Shown here piece after piece: positions 8,930 through 16,746 of a DNA stretch of 64,000 nt (positions within the stretch are counted from its first letter, which is position 1; every line of letters starts with the position of its first letter). This stretch comes from Schumannella luteola (GTDB lineage: Bacteria > Actinomycetota > Actinomycetes > Actinomycetales > Microbacteriaceae). Location of the stretch: the NCBI RefSeq assembly GCF_013408685.1, contig NZ_JACBZY010000001.1, forward strand, positions 2,232,001-2,296,000. Reading direction: 5' to 3'. The translations under genes and the position numbers were made by a program. Below the pieces are notes generated by a model, which had not been told where the DNA came from, ran no database searches, and saw only the letters and a program-made list of their open reading frames with translations.

Positions 8930-9014
8930 GCCTCAACGATGTCAGCACCGACCGACAGGAAATGCCGTGCTCGGATCTCCAGGCGCACGTGCGGCTGGGT
9001 GAGACAGCTAATTG

Positions 9015-9908
9015 CTAGGCCGAGAGGAACTGCTCGAAGCGGAAGGCAAGCCCGTCGCGACTCGGTCTCAGCCCGCGCTGTCGCGGGACTTGGATCTCAC
9101 TTCTGTCCAGCTCTTGGAATCCGTGCAGCAGCATCGGCCCGTCGCGTTCCTCAAGCAGGGCCTGGTTGACGTGCATCGTGTAATCGGCATCGACGCCGAT
9201 CAAGTTCTGGTCGTACGCCGAATGGTGGATCTTGCAGAGAGCGAGCCCATTGGTCACCGACGCGATTCCCTGCTCATGAGCATCGGGGACGATATGGGCG
9301 GCATCGAGAAGCTCCGGATGGTTGAGCCGGCAGACCGCACAGGAGCGCTGGTACGCGACCAGGACGCGAGCTCGGAATGCAGGCTGGTGAACCCGCTGTC
9401 TGACGAGCTGTTCGCGGTACCGACGTTCGAAGTCGTCCGCTTGGAGTAGTTCGCCTCGGCTCCGGACTTCTCCCGAGGTCGCGATGATGAACTTCCGGCG
9501 TTCCTCAACGATGTTGATCACGTACACCGGGAGTGTCGGCAAGTACACATTCGGCATGGGCTTCTGGAAGAGGATGAGCGGCGTGCGAGCCTCGAACGCG
9601 GCAAGCATCTTGCGGTTATCGCCGGCTCGGAGCGGGCCCGGCGCGAAGTCGTAGTGGAGTACCCCGTCGAGGGCGACTTCGTCGGAGTAAGGGCCCTCGG
9701 GAGAACTCACGATCGAGAGTGTCTCGTCGAGTTCGGCCGGGTTCCGGATTCCGCGATTCCGGTCGATCAAGCCGATGCGCTGGCCGCGCAGCTCGAAGTT
9801 GACGAGCTCGTCCCGGCTGACGAAGCCGCCTCGGCGCTCGACGAACGCGGTGCAGGCGGCGAATAGGTCCGCGCGGAGCCGGTCCTGCTCGTCACGCGGC
9901 AATGGCAT
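9015..9908 (-). CDS. HNH endonuclease, restriction-like
   Basis: This 297-residue protein carries a C-terminal HNH nuclease module: CAVC, then DAAHIVPD, then NGLALCKIHHSAYD, giving the two Cys pairs and the catalytic His-Asn-His pattern of predicted restriction endonucleases. The N-terminal 190 residues, with GPYSDEVALDGVLHYDF and NVYLPTLPVYVINI, probably form the DNA- or partner-binding part. Base composition is visibly lower in GC than the flanking genes, suggesting more recent acquisition. No methyltransferase lies beside it, so it is either a stand-alone, modification-dependent nuclease or a remnant of a defence unit. A TATACA box lies 6 nt before ATG 9908. The target is unknown. Confidence 0.82.
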   Translation of the reverse strand: MPLPRDEQDRLRADLFAACTAFVERRGGFVSRDELVNFELRGQRIGLIDRNRGIRNPAELDETLSIVSSPEGPYSDEVALDGVLHYDFAPGPLRAGDNRKMLAAFEARTPLILFQKPMPNVYLPTLPVYVINIVEERRKFIIATSGEVRSRGELLQADDFERRYREQLVRQRVHQPAFRARVLVAYQRSCAVCRLNHPELLDAAHIVPDAHEQGIASVTNGLALCKIHHSAYDQNLIGVDADYTMHVNQALLEERDGPMLLHGFQELDRSEIQVPRQRGLRPSRDGLAFRFEQFLSA

Positions 9909-9968
9909 GGGTCATGTATAGCGTGCGGTCGACGAGCATCAGGTAAGCGCACCCTAAGTTCGCGGCGG

Positions 9969-9974
9969 TAGCCT
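9969..9974 (+). promoter_or_regulatory. -10 box (TAGCCT), leaderless DedA gene
   Basis: TAGCCT ends 7 nt before ATG 9982. Confidence 0.6.
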
Positions 9975-9981
9975 GGAGCAC

Positions 9982-10665
9982 ATGGCCCACGACCTCGCGA
10001 ATCTGCTCGGCGACGTGGGGCCGATCGTGTTCTACCTCGTGGTGTGGGGGCTCGTGTTTGCGGGCACCGCGCTGTTCGTGGGCGTGTTCATCCCGTTCAT
10101 CACGGGGGACTCGCTGCTGTTCGGCGCCGGCATCCTCACCGGTACGCACGACGACCTGTCGATCTGGATCCTCGCCCCCGGCGTCGGCATCGCCGCCGTG
10201 CTCGGCGACCAGGTCGGGTTCTGGCTCGGACGGCGGTTCGGGCGTCCGTACCTGACCAAGCGAAACGGGCGATGGGTGAAGGGCGGCATCCGCCGCGCCG
10301 AGCGCTTCTACGAGCTCTTCGGATGGTGGTCGGTCGTCATCAGCCGCTACATCCCGTGGGGTCGCGTCTTCATCCCGCCGATCGCCGGCATCAGCGGCAT
10401 GAAGTACTGGCGCTTCCTCACCGCGAACATCGTCGGCGCGCTCAGCTGGGGCGTGCTCATCACCGTCATCGGCTACTTCGCCGCCGTCAACCCGACCGTG
10501 CGCCCGATCGCCTACGCGGTCGCGGGCGTCGTGATCGCCATCTCGATCGTCGCCGGCATCCGCGCCTGGGTGCTCGACCGGCGCTCGCGTCGTGCGGCCG
10601 AAGCAGATGGTGAGGCGGATGCGGCGGTCGAGCTGGATGCGAAGGCCGCCACCGCGGAGTCCTGA
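9982..10665 (+). CDS. DedA/VTT-family membrane protein
   Basis: The 227-residue integral membrane protein has the SNARE-associated/VTT fold of the DedA family: two long hydrophobic blocks around the polar core LGDQVGFWLGRRFGR, followed by SRYIPWGRVFIPPIAGISGMKYWRFL, with the conserved Arg and the Gly/Pro pair of DedA proteins. Family members are linked to lipid flipping and proton-dependent membrane homeostasis. The last 40 residues are charged and Ala-rich and lie in the cytoplasm. The gene has its own leaderless promoter and no obvious operon partner. Confidence 0.9.
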   Translation: MAHDLANLLGDVGPIVFYLVVWGLVFAGTALFVGVFIPFITGDSLLFGAGILTGTHDDLSIWILAPGVGIAAVLGDQVGFWLGRRFGRPYLTKRNGRWVKGGIRRAERFYELFGWWSVVISRYIPWGRVFIPPIAGISGMKYWRFLTANIVGALSWGVLITVIGYFAAVNPTVRPIAYAVAGVVIAISIVAGIRAWVLDRRSRRAAEADGEADAAVELDAKAATAES

Positions 10666-10739
10666 TCGCCGGCTGCGGGGCTGTCCACCGAGTGAATGAC
10701 CCGATGCGCCCGACCTGCCACCGCATCCACCCGCACCGC

Positions 10740-10745
10740 TAAACT
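10740..10745 (+). promoter_or_regulatory. Candidate -10 box (TAAACT) for the kinase gene
   Basis: TAAACT here has no start codon at leaderless distance; it would give a 5' leader of about 110 nt before ATG 10864. Confidence 0.4.
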
Positions 10746-10863
10746 TCCCTCAGTCTGCCCGCGTCGCGCCCCGCGAACGCCGACCGCAGCCGCACCACCA
10801 CGACGCCCGCCACCCGCGCCCGCCGGCGCGGATCCGCGACGACACCGCCGAGGAGCCCCGCAC

Positions 10864-13074
10864 ATGCCGTCCCGCCCCCGCCCCGCGATGCCCGCCCGCA
10901 TCGCCGGCTGGCGACTCGGGCAGAAGCTCGGCGAGGGGGCCTTCGGCTACGTCGTCGAGGCGAGCCGGCTGCGCGTCGACGGCACGCGTGTCGAAGCGGC
11001 GATGAAGGTCATGCAGCAGGACCCCGACATGGTTCTCGACCTCGCCCACGAGTTCAAGGTCATGAAGGGCATCGACAGCCCCTACGTCGTCAAGGTGCTC
11101 GACAGCGGCATCGAGGAGAACGACGACGACACCGCTCTGCTCTGGATCGCGACCGAGCTCGTGCGCGGACAGGACCTGCGCGACGAGGTGCGCAAGGGCG
11201 GCCCACTGACCCGTGACGAGTGGTGGACGCTCGCCCACGACCTGCTCTCGGCCCTCGACGCCACCCACCAGGTCGGCCTCGTGCACCTCGACGTCAAGCC
11301 CGCCAACGTCATGCGTCAGCCCGGCCGCTCGGTGCTCGTCGACTTCGGCATCGCCTCCTTCGTCGCCGTCTCCGATCCGGGGGATGTGGGCGGCGGCACG
11401 CCCGGCTACTGCTCGCCCGAGCAGGTCGACGGCCGCATCGACGGAGCGGATCTGCACTACGCCGCCGATCTCTTCGCCGCGGCCTGCACCCTGACCTTCG
11501 CCGGCATCGGACGCTCGCCGTGGCGCGTGCCCAAGGTCAGCGCCCGCGAGCTCGGCGCCGCGCTGCACCGCACCCTGACGACCGATCCGCCGTACCTCAC
11601 CGGCCTCGACGCCCAGCAGGTGCAGCTGCTCACCCCGATGCTCTCGGTGGACCCGAGCAAGCGTCCCAGCGCCGAGCAGGCCCTCGAGTTCGTGGCCGAG
11701 CAGCGCGAAGCGCACCGCCGCGCCGCCTTCGGCACCGCCGCGACCAACCTCGGCGGTCATCCCGCCTTCCCGGCGCAGCCCGGGGGAGCGGCGCCCGGCG
11801 CCGTGCTGCACGGCGCGGCGAGCACGCCCGGAGCGCCGTCCGCCCCGAGCCAGCCCGCCGGTCCGGCCTCGGTCGGATCCTTCGCCCCGGGATCGCTGCA
11901 GCCCGGTTCGCACCAGCCCGGATCGCTGCAGTCGGGCTCCTTCTCGTCGAACTCCGGCGGCGGGCCCTCGAACGGCCCCGGGTCGCACCAGCCGGGCTCG
12001 CTGGGATCGGGCTCGTTCTCGTCGAACCCCGGCACCGGGTCGGCGCCCGGATCGTTCGGGGCGCCCGCGCAGCATCCGGGAGCGTCCGGCTTCGGCGGAG
12101 CGGGGTCGGCGAGTGCGGATCCCGGAACCGCTGGGGGATCCGGCACGGGAACGGGCGGTCCGGCGACGGGCGGCTTCGGCACGGGTGCGCCGTCGGGCGG
12201 CCCGGATGCGGGCATCACCGGGCATGGAACGAACAGCCCGAGCGTCGACGGCCTCGGCGCGAGCAACCCGGGATCCGGCGGAACCGGCGGATCCGGTGCG
12301 AATGCCCCCGTCGGCGGCGGCTCCGGCCCCGCTGGTGCGACGCCGGGCGCGGGGTGGAACCCAGTGCCCGATGCCGCCTCGATGCCGCCGGTCGTCCCGG
12401 CTCCGCTGCTCGGAACGCCGGGAGCTCCGGTGCCGCCGCCGGCCGGCTTCGCGCCGCCGCAGCCCGTCGCCCCCGGAGCCGCCGCTCCGATGAACACGGC
12501 GACCCAGCATCCCGCGACCTTCGTCAACGGACCCCTCGCCGGCCCCTCGGCGCCCCCGTCGTCGGCGCCGATCTCGCAGGCCCCGATGTCTCAGAGCTTC
12601 GCTCCCCAGTCGTTCTCGACCCCGATGCCGCCGCAGGGCCCGGCGCCCGCGAATGCCGCGAACGAGTTCGACGGAGGCGACGCCACCGTCCACCGCTTCA
12701 CGAACGCGCCGGCCGCGCCGACGAACCCGGGTGCCGCGCACGGCGCGAGCGCCGCCGATCCGTCCGGTGAGCCCCGCTCCTACTTCGCCGTCTGGCTGCT
12801 CTCCTGGCTGCTGGGCGTGGTCGGCGCCGACCGCTTCTACGTCGGCCGCCCTGTCTCGGGCGTGCTCAAGCTGATCACCGCCGGCGGCATCGGCGTCTGG
12901 GCGATCATGGACCTCATCCTGCTGTCGTGGGATGTGCTCAGCGACGGCAAGGGCCGGCGCCTGATCGCCCCCGAGTCGAGCCGTGGAATGCTGCGGGCGA
13001 TCTCGATCATCTCGGGCGTGCTCTGGACGATCTTCATCCTGCTGTTCGCCCTGACGACGATCCCCACGACCTGA
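10864..13074 (+). CDS. Serine/threonine protein kinase with TM2 membrane domain
   Basis: The 736-residue protein has an N-terminal eukaryotic-type kinase domain: glycine loop GEGAFGYVVEA (23-33), Lys in AMKVMQ, catalytic loop VHLDVKPANV (about 140-149), DFG at 160-162, and GTPGYCSPEQVDG. The Arg of the usual HRD is Leu, so it is a non-RD kinase and may not need activation-loop phosphorylation. A roughly 350-residue Gly/Ser/Pro-rich linker with repeated QPGS and GSFSSN units follows. The C-terminus is a TM2 domain: GADRFYVGRPVSGVLKL, then WAIMDLILLSWD, two membrane helices. Most bacterial kinases of this class carry PASTA or other sensor domains, so TM2 is unusual. ATG 10864 follows GAGGAG. 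Confidence 0.9.
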   Translation: MPSRPRPAMPARIAGWRLGQKLGEGAFGYVVEASRLRVDGTRVEAAMKVMQQDPDMVLDLAHEFKVMKGIDSPYVVKVLDSGIEENDDDTALLWIATELVRGQDLRDEVRKGGPLTRDEWWTLAHDLLSALDATHQVGLVHLDVKPANVMRQPGRSVLVDFGIASFVAVSDPGDVGGGTPGYCSPEQVDGRIDGADLHYAADLFAAACTLTFAGIGRSPWRVPKVSARELGAALHRTLTTDPPYLTGLDAQQVQLLTPMLSVDPSKRPSAEQALEFVAEQREAHRRAAFGTAATNLGGHPAFPAQPGGAAPGAVLHGAASTPGAPSAPSQPAGPASVGSFAPGSLQPGSHQPGSLQSGSFSSNSGGGPSNGPGSHQPGSLGSGSFSSNPGTGSAPGSFGAPAQHPGASGFGGAGSASADPGTAGGSGTGTGGPATGGFGTGAPSGGPDAGITGHGTNSPSVDGLGASNPGSGGTGGSGANAPVGGGSGPAGATPGAGWNPVPDAASMPPVVPAPLLGTPGAPVPPPAGFAPPQPVAPGAAAPMNTATQHPATFVNGPLAGPSAPPSSAPISQAPMSQSFAPQSFSTPMPPQGPAPANAANEFDGGDATVHRFTNAPAAPTNPGAAHGASAADPSGEPRSYFAVWLLSWLLGVVGADRFYVGRPVSGVLKLITAGGIGVWAIMDLILLSWDVLSDGKGRRLIAPESSRGMLRAISIISGVLWTIFILLFALTTIPTT

Positions 13075-13116
13075 CGTCGCGCGCGCGGCGGGAGCCGGCG
13101 GCGCCGTCCGGAGACG

Positions 13117-13155
13117 ACTCGGGCCCGATCCGCGTGCGCGGACCGGGCCCGAGTG
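13117..13155. terminator. Bidirectional terminator between kinase and SDR genes
   Basis: ACTCGGGCCCG pairs with CGGGCCCGAGT, and an inner CCGC/GCGG pair closes the loop. It lies between converging genes and can serve both. Confidence 0.8.
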
Positions 13156-13168
13156 GCGACGTCGAACG

Positions 13169-13924
13169 TCAGTGCGCGGCGTAGCCGCCATCGACGAGGT
13201 GGTAGCTGCCCGTGATGAACGAGGCGGCGTCGGAAGCGAGGAACGCGACGAGCGACGCGACCTCGTCGGGCTGACCGAGGCGGCCGAGGGCGTGCTGGTC
13301 GGCGAGCGCCTTCTGCGCCTCGGCGGTGAGGTTGGCGTCCACGAGCGGGGTGTGGATGAAGCCGGGGCCGACCGCGTTGACGCGCACCTTGGCGGCGCCG
13401 TACTCGAGTGCGGCGTTCTTGGTGAGTCCGATCACGCCGTGCTTGGTCGTGACGTAGGCCGACGACATCGGGATGCCGACCGAGCCGAGCACCGAGGCCA
13501 TGTTGATGATCGAGCCGCCGCCGTTCTTGACGAGCTCGGGAATCTGGAAGCGCAGGCCGTAGAAGACCGCGTTGAGGTTGACCGCGACGACCTTCTGCCA
13601 GCTGTCGATCGGGTACTCGCCGACCGGAGCCGCGGCGCCGCCGATGCCGGCGTTGTTGACGGCGATGCCGAAGGGGGCGAGCGCGGCGGCCGCGGCGACC
13701 GACTTCTCGGCGACGGCCGGGTCGGAGATGTCGCCGACGAAGGCCTGGGCGGTGCCGCCGGCGGCCGCGATCTCGGCGACGACGGCCTCGGCCGATTCGG
13801 CGCGCAGGTCGGCGACGAGCACGCTGGCGCCGCTCGCAGCGAGGGTGTGCGCGACGGCGCGGCCGATGCCGGATCCGCCTCCGGTGACGAGAGCGGAGCG
13901 TCCGGAGACGTCGTACTGGGCCAT
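13169..13924 (-). CDS. Short-chain dehydrogenase/reductase (SDR)
   Basis: The 251-residue NAD(P)-dependent oxidoreductase is a classical SDR. Visible motifs are the nucleotide-binding TGGGSGIGRA at residues 14-23, NNAGIGG, the catalytic S...SAYVTTKHG (Tyr and Lys of YxxxK), and the C-terminal ITGSYHLVDGGY. ADLRAESA after the second strand, with Asp, suggests a preference for NAD(H). The exact substrate cannot be inferred; 3-oxoacyl reductase-like and sugar-alcohol dehydrogenase-like relatives share this layout. AGGAGG lies upstream of ATG 13924. The TetR gene starting at 14185 is divergent and may regulate it. Confidence 0.9.
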   Translation of the reverse strand: MAQYDVSGRSALVTGGGSGIGRAVAHTLAASGASVLVADLRAESAEAVVAEIAAAGGTAQAFVGDISDPAVAEKSVAAAAALAPFGIAVNNAGIGGAAAPVGEYPIDSWQKVVAVNLNAVFYGLRFQIPELVKNGGGSIINMASVLGSVGIPMSSAYVTTKHGVIGLTKNAALEYGAAKVRVNAVGPGFIHTPLVDANLTAEAQKALADQHALGRLGQPDEVASLVAFLASDAASFITGSYHLVDGGYAAH

Positions 13925-14173
13925 GGTGCTGAACCTCCTGGGATGCGCTGACGCGAGCAGGGCGGTGGCCGGGAGGCGTCGGCTTTCGTGACGGCGGCGG
14001 GTCTGTCGCCGCAGGAAAAACTACACCCGTTCCGCAGTGTATGCTTACGCATGGATGTTCGTGTTGACTCGAACCGCGGCTCACCGCATCCGCTCGCCGC
14101 CCGGCCGGCGCGGCCATCGCGACGCGCCCAGTCGAGATGTTCGGACAAAGGGTCTAAAACGACGCTCGTCCAC

Positions 14174-14179
14174 TAACGT
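14174..14179 (+). promoter_or_regulatory. -10 box (TAACGT), TetR gene
   Basis: TAACGT lies 5 nt before ATG 14185 and 8 nt before the in-frame ATG 14188; spacing elsewhere in the window favours the second ATG. Confidence 0.5.
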
Positions 14180-14184
14180 TCGGC

Positions 14185-14772
14185 ATGATGGATGCACGTC
14201 AACGCCGCAGCCGCGCCGCCCTCCGCGCCGCCGTGCTCGAGCTCGCCGCCGAACGGTCGATCGCCGAGGTCACCGCCACCGACATCGCCGCGGCCGCGGG
14301 GGTGCACCGCACGACCTTCTACCAGCACGCCGCGTCGCCGGTCGACCTGCTGCTGGATGCGCTGGGCGCCGAGATCGACGAGGCCCGCGAGCGCACCCTC
14401 ACCGATACCGCCGCGGCGCCGGTCGAGGCCATCGTCGCCGTGTCGCGCGCCGTGATCGAGCACATCGACCACCACGCCGCCGTCTACCGCCGCGGACTCG
14501 GCCCCGACAGCGGCGGCGGCAGCCTGCACCGGATGCTCGGCGACCACTTCCTCACCTCGATCGACCTGCTGCGCGAGCAGGGGCGCGTCCCCGATGCCCC
14601 CGTACCCGCGGGCGCCGACAGCGTCTACGTGCAGGCCAGCGTCGACCGTCACCACGCCGACGGCGCCGTCGGCGCGATCGCGGTCTGGCTCGACCTGCCC
14701 GAGCCGCGCGACCCCGACGTGTTCATCGGCATCCTCGACGTCATCCAGCCCGCCTGGTGGCCGAAGTCCTGA
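14185..14772 (+). CDS. TetR-family transcriptional regulator
   Basis: The 195-residue protein starts with a TetR helix-turn-helix: AEVTATDIAAAAGVHRTTFYQH (about residues 26-47), with the family TTFYxH signature. The C-terminal ligand domain is of unknown specificity. It is divergent from the SDR gene across 260 bp, the common arrangement of a regulator and its target. A GNAT gene begins inside its last codons, so the two are probably co-transcribed. ATG 14188 is an alternative start. Confidence 0.88.
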   Translation: MMDARQRRSRAALRAAVLELAAERSIAEVTATDIAAAAGVHRTTFYQHAASPVDLLLDALGAEIDEARERTLTDTAAAPVEAIVAVSRAVIEHIDHHAAVYRRGLGPDSGGGSLHRMLGDHFLTSIDLLREQGRVPDAPVPAGADSVYVQASVDRHHADGAVGAIAVWLDLPEPRDPDVFIGILDVIQPAWWPKS

Positions 14773-15764
14773 CCCCGCGACTGCGCAGCGCGACAGCCGA
14801 GGACGTTCCCCGGCTGCTTGCACTGGAGCCGGCGGACGGCACCCGTTTCATCGACGCCGACCGTCTGCGGGGCGACCTGGATACCGGGGGACTCCGCCTC
14901 GACACGATCTGGATCGCCGAGCTCGATGGGCGCATCGTGGGCCGGGCGCTGTGGTGGGGTCCGCCGGGGGAGCAGCATCCGGTCGCCCTCGACGAGCTGT
15001 GGGTGGCACCCGACGCCGTCGTCGATGCCGAGGAGGTCGGACTCGCACTGCTCGAGGCCGGTCATGCGGCGCTCCGCGCCTCGGGCGTCGAGCGGATGCC
15101 GGGCTTCGATATCGAGGCACTGGCCGACTGGCGCGATCGCTCCGACCTCGCCGCGGCCGTCGGCTGGCGGGAGCGAGTGGCCGAGCGGGCCGGGCTCGGC
15201 CAACGGCTCGAGCGCGTGAAGCTGCTCTGGCGGCGGGGCGACCCGGTGCCGGCGGCGCCGACGCGGGTCGGATTCCGCCCGGCATCCGATGAGGCCTTCA
15301 TCGCGACACTGACCCGGGTCGCGCGCGGCTCGCTCGACGCCACGACGCACCGCGAGATCGCCGCGGTCGGAGCCGAGCAGCACGCCCGCGACGAGTTCGC
15401 CTTCTATGCCGGGCTGCCCGGTCGGCGTGGTGACTGGCGCCTCGCGTTCGACCGCGGGGTCGGCGGAGCCGGCTCCGTCGACGAAGGCTCCATCGACGAC
15501 GTGATCGGCGTGATCATCCCCTCGCGCTCCGCCTACTCCGCGAGCGTCAGCTACCTCGGCGTCGTGCCCGAAGCTCGCGGTCGCGGCTACGGTCTCGACT
15601 TGCTCGACGAGATCACGCGTGTGCACGCCCGGGCGGACGAGCCGGAGATCACGGCCCTCACGGATGCCGACAACACGCCCATGCGTCGCACCTTCGCCCG
15701 CGGCGGATACCGCGAGACAGGCGTGCGCATCGTGCGCGAGCCGGCGCATCCGCTCGAGCCCTGA
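14757..15764 (+). CDS. GNAT-family N-acetyltransferase
   Basis: The 335-residue protein probably holds two GNAT folds. The C-terminal one is canonical: SASVSYLGVVPEARGRGYGLDLLDEIT carries the acetyl-CoA loop pattern R-G-R-G-Y-G, followed by TDADNTPMRRTFARGGYRETG. The N-terminal half (IAELDGRIVGRALW and DELWVAP) resembles a degenerate copy without the pyrophosphate loop. The substrate is unknown. GTG 14757 overlaps the TetR stop by 16 nt; a CTG at 14769 is a weaker alternative. This overlap indicates translational coupling with the TetR gene. Confidence 0.82.
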   Translation: MAEVLTPRLRSATAEDVPRLLALEPADGTRFIDADRLRGDLDTGGLRLDTIWIAELDGRIVGRALWWGPPGEQHPVALDELWVAPDAVVDAEEVGLALLEAGHAALRASGVERMPGFDIEALADWRDRSDLAAAVGWRERVAERAGLGQRLERVKLLWRRGDPVPAAPTRVGFRPASDEAFIATLTRVARGSLDATTHREIAAVGAEQHARDEFAFYAGLPGRRGDWRLAFDRGVGGAGSVDEGSIDDVIGVIIPSRSAYSASVSYLGVVPEARGRGYGLDLLDEITRVHARADEPEITALTDADNTPMRRTFARGGYRETGVRIVREPAHPLEP

Positions 15765-15780
15765 CGGGCTGAGCGTCTAA

Positions 15781-16566
15781 CTACGCGCGCTCGCGCCAGG
15801 CCCCGGCCAGCGCGATCGGCAGCAGCACCATCGAGCGCAGGTCGAACAGGGCGTGCACGGCGATCGGCACCCAGATCATGCCGGTCGCGACATACAGCGC
15901 GAAGAAGATCAGCCCGAGCACCGTCGCGGTCAGCATTCCGCGCCAGCCCTGATAGGCGTGCAGCGAGCCGAACAGCAGGATCGCGAGCAGGGCGGCGAGG
16001 GGCGCAGCGGCCGCACCGATAGCGGGGATCGCGCCGAGCACGCTGAAGATCAGCGTCGGCACAGCCAGGCGGAACAGCAGCTCCTCCATCACGCCCGCGT
16101 TGAGTGACATCCCCGCGCCGTACGCGAGTTCTCGCCGGTTGCGCGGCAGCAGCGCGCGCACGTCGCCGACCGCGGGGATCTCATCGACCTTCCCTCTCAG
16201 CAGGATCGCGGGCAGCGCGAGCGCGACCAGGAACAGCACCCCGAGCGCGATCCCGATCGTCGTGCCGCGACCGCCGTCGAGCCCCGGCAGCAGCAGCCCG
16301 AACGGACCCCAGGCGCGCAGCTCGGCGAGCATCCGCCCGACGTCGCCGGCGACGGCGAGCAGGATGACGACGGTCAGCCCCGCGAAGACGGTGAAGCCCT
16401 CGATCAGCCAACGTCGGTAGACGCGCTGCCGCGCCCACGTCGAGGTGAGGCGGCGGAAGCGCGCGTACTGCTCGCGGTCCTTGAGCACGCCGCGCCAGAT
16501 CAGCACGGCGGTCACGAGCAGCAGCAGCGCGAGCCGGGCGGCGAAGACGGCATCCATCGGGTTCAT
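15781..16566 (-). CDS. CPBP-family intramembrane metalloprotease (Abi-type)
   Basis: The 261-residue membrane protein has around seven hydrophobic segments and the three CPBP (CAAX protease and bacteriocin-processing) motifs: MEELLFR with the Glu pair and Arg, FGSLHAYQGW with a His, and HALFD with the last His. In bacteria these proteases act in peptide maturation, immunity to peptides, or membrane-protein turnover. No bacteriocin or peptide gene is seen nearby. It converges on the GNAT gene with a 16-bp gap. The start at ATG 16566 lacks a strong ribosome-binding site; an internal Met at residue 4 is the alternative. Confidence 0.85.
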   Translation of the reverse strand: MNPMDAVFAARLALLLLVTAVLIWRGVLKDREQYARFRRLTSTWARQRVYRRWLIEGFTVFAGLTVVILLAVAGDVGRMLAELRAWGPFGLLLPGLDGGRGTTIGIALGVLFLVALALPAILLRGKVDEIPAVGDVRALLPRNRRELAYGAGMSLNAGVMEELLFRLAVPTLIFSVLGAIPAIGAAAAPLAALLAILLFGSLHAYQGWRGMLTATVLGLIFFALYVATGMIWVPIAVHALFDLRSMVLLPIALAGAWRERA

Positions 16567-16746
16567 CTTGCCGGGTCGCGGCCGAGAGAACCGGCGGAGG
16601 GTCGGATGCGAGGTCGCCGGGGAATGCCGGAGGCGGGCTCCGCATTGCATCACGGTGATGACCCGCACCCTCGCCGCCCCCGCATTCGCGTCTCCGACAC
16701 GCACCCCGAGCCCGCTCGCCGGCATCTCGAACCCGGGAGCGCGGCT

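Noticed and set aside
6806-9908. RecQ-like gene plus HNH as a complete defence system
   Set aside because: Only two genes, no third effector or modification enzyme, and the helicase is compositionally native; kept as a low-level observation.
11850-12070. Repeats in the kinase linker as a possible CRISPR or DNA repeat array
   Set aside because: Units are short, imperfect and in frame, coding Gly/Ser/Pro-rich linker; no fixed repeats or spacers.
10750-13191. Long minus-strand frame opposite the kinase gene
   Set aside because: Same reason: the plus strand encodes a motif-complete kinase; the antisense protein is Arg/Ala/Gly-rich noise.
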